DNA of 64,000 nt. It comes from CAVQSS01 sp963746605 (GTDB lineage Bacteria; Desulfobacterota; RBG-13-43-22). The notes beneath the pieces were generated by a model. That model had not been told where the DNA came from, ran no database searches, and saw nothing but the letters and a program-made list of their open reading frames with translations. The DNA lies in contig CAVVCH010000050.1 of the NCBI GenBank assembly GCA_963746605.1, positions 1 to 64,000 of the forward strand, written 5' to 3'. The position numbers and the translations under genes are program-made. Of the stretch, positions 63,260-64,000 are shown in pieces (positions within the stretch are counted from its first letter, which is position 1; each line of letters opens with the position of its first letter).

Positions 63260-64000
63260 ATGAAAATCGCCATAGACATCCGCACCGTTTTACCCACCCG
63301 TTCCGGGGTAGGCAATTATGTACTGCATCTGGTTGAAAATCTGCTGCAGGAAGACCGGGAATCCGCCTATTATTTTTTGTCCCGTCCCGAAAATCTTTTT
63401 CGCTTGAACCCGTCACCCCATCGGGTGCGGTCCCTGTTGACCATCTTTTCCCACGAAAACCATCCCTTTGGGGACCTCTGGGAACATTTCATTCTCCCGA
63501 TTCGCTTGCAGGAAAAAGAAATCGACGTCTTTCACGGACCGGCTTCCCTGATTCCCTTCCGCAAAGCGGGTTTTCGCGTCGTGGTTACCATCCATGATCT
63601 GGTGGCCTTCCTTTTTCCTCATACCATCCCGATCAAATACGGCGCCTACATGCGTTACATTTTAAAACACGCCGTGCGTCGGGCCGATAAGATTATTTCC
63701 GTTTCTTATCACACCCGGGATGATCTGATCCGCATCTTAGACGTCCCCCCGGAAAAAATCGTCGTTATCCATGAGGCCCCCACACCCCTTTTCCGCCCCA
63801 TTGAAAAGGAAGAGGCGCAGGCCCAACTGCGGGCCCGTTATGGCCTGACGAAGAAATACCTCTTTCACCTGGGTAATATTGAACCCCGCAAGAACCTGAT
63901 TGTACTTTTGAAGGCCTTCGCCCAAGTCTGTCAGGAATTAAAGGAGGATTACGCCCTGGTTTTAAGCGGGCAACCAGGCTGGTTAACGCAGTCTCTACAA
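63260..64000 (+). CDS. GT4-family glycosyltransferase, cut by window edge
   Basis: 247 codons are visible from ATG 63260 and the frame is open at the last base, so the 3' end lies outside. MKIAIDIRTVLPTRSGVGNY is the acceptor-binding start of GT4 mannosyltransferase-like enzymes (the SGVGNY glycine loop). VVVTIHDLVAFLFPHTIPIK and ADKIISVSYHTRDDLIRILD continue the first Rossmann fold, and LFHLGNIEPRKNLIVLLKAF opens the donor-binding domain (GNIEPRKN). It probably adds a sugar in exopolysaccharide or O-antigen synthesis. Coupled to the flippase upstream. Confidence 0.88.
   Translation, partial: MKIAIDIRTVLPTRSGVGNYVLHLVENLLQEDRESAYYFLSRPENLFRLNPSPHRVRSLLTIFSHENHPFGDLWEHFILPIRLQEKEIDVFHGPASLIPFRKAGFRVVVTIHDLVAFLFPHTIPIKYGAYMRYILKHAVRRADKIISVSYHTRDDLIRILDVPPEKIVVIHEAPTPLFRPIEKEEAQAQLRARYGLTKKYLFHLGNIEPRKNLIVLLKAFAQVCQELKEDYALVLSGQPGWLTQSLQ

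Overview
This 64 kb window is a chromosomal segment of a strictly anaerobic bacterium, most probably a member of the Desulfobacterota (old Deltaproteobacteria). The case rests on gene content. There is a heterodisulfide-reductase/Flx type flavin-iron-sulfur operon with two selenocysteine codons, two diagnostic genes of the anaerobic benzoyl-CoA pathway (had and bamA), late cobalamin biosynthesis genes, and a classical thrS-infC-rpmI-rplT-pheS-pheT-merR order. Intergenic DNA is full of short dispersed palindromic repeats. No rRNA, tRNA or CRISPR array is visible.

Region 1-8.4 kb is an accessory island of small toxin-antitoxin type modules (RelE/RHH, VapC/AbrB, Phd/VapC, a DUF6036-like nucleotidyltransferase with partners, MazEF, AbiEii/AbiEi). 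Most are broken by single-base frameshifts. An IS1182-like element with a frameshifted transposase sits inside it. Region 8.4-22.1 kb is a reverse-strand housekeeping block: tatC, tatB, uvrC, merR, pheT, pheS, rplT, rpmI, infC, thrS, acyP, ligA. Region 22-34.7 kb mixes decayed or frameshifted signalling genes (CheB-CheR-PAS, a PAS histidine kinase, two diguanylate cyclases) with intact metabolic genes and a RluA-type pseudouridine synthase. It also holds a small cassette bounded by 35-bp inverted repeats that encodes a four-helix-bundle protein.

Region 34.7-44 kb holds nagZ, a cobalamin nucleotide-loop cluster (cobU-cobS-cobC-cbiB), an L,D-transpeptidase, an alanine-zipper lipoprotein, mnmG, ihfA and rlpA. 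Region 44-47.7 kb carries an SDR dehydrogenase, had and bamA, which act on the ring after benzoyl-CoA has been reduced. era, a radical SAM gene, rnc and pyrR follow.

The most interesting part is 51.9-59.9 kb. One operon reads hdrA (two HdrA units fused, selenocysteine at residue 67), an mvhD/flxD gene, flxC-, flxB- and flxA-like genes, and an HdrD-like gene with selenocysteine at residue 231. Both in-frame UGA codons are followed at nearly the same distance by a hairpin that looks like a bacterial SECIS element. The products would form a cytoplasmic NAD(P)H-linked, flavin-based electron-transfer complex. With had and bamA nearby and known BamD/E/F homology, a role in feeding electrons to aromatic-ring metabolism is a reasonable but unproven idea. 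The window ends with a PpiD-like chaperone lacking its parvulin domain, a polysaccharide flippase and a glycosyltransferase cut by the window edge.

Apparent frameshifts are concentrated in the left half (1-34 kb) and hit even tatC, tatB, ligA and the pseudouridine synthase. The right half has none apart from the two Sec codons. Sequence or assembly error in the left half therefore has to be considered alongside genuine gene decay.
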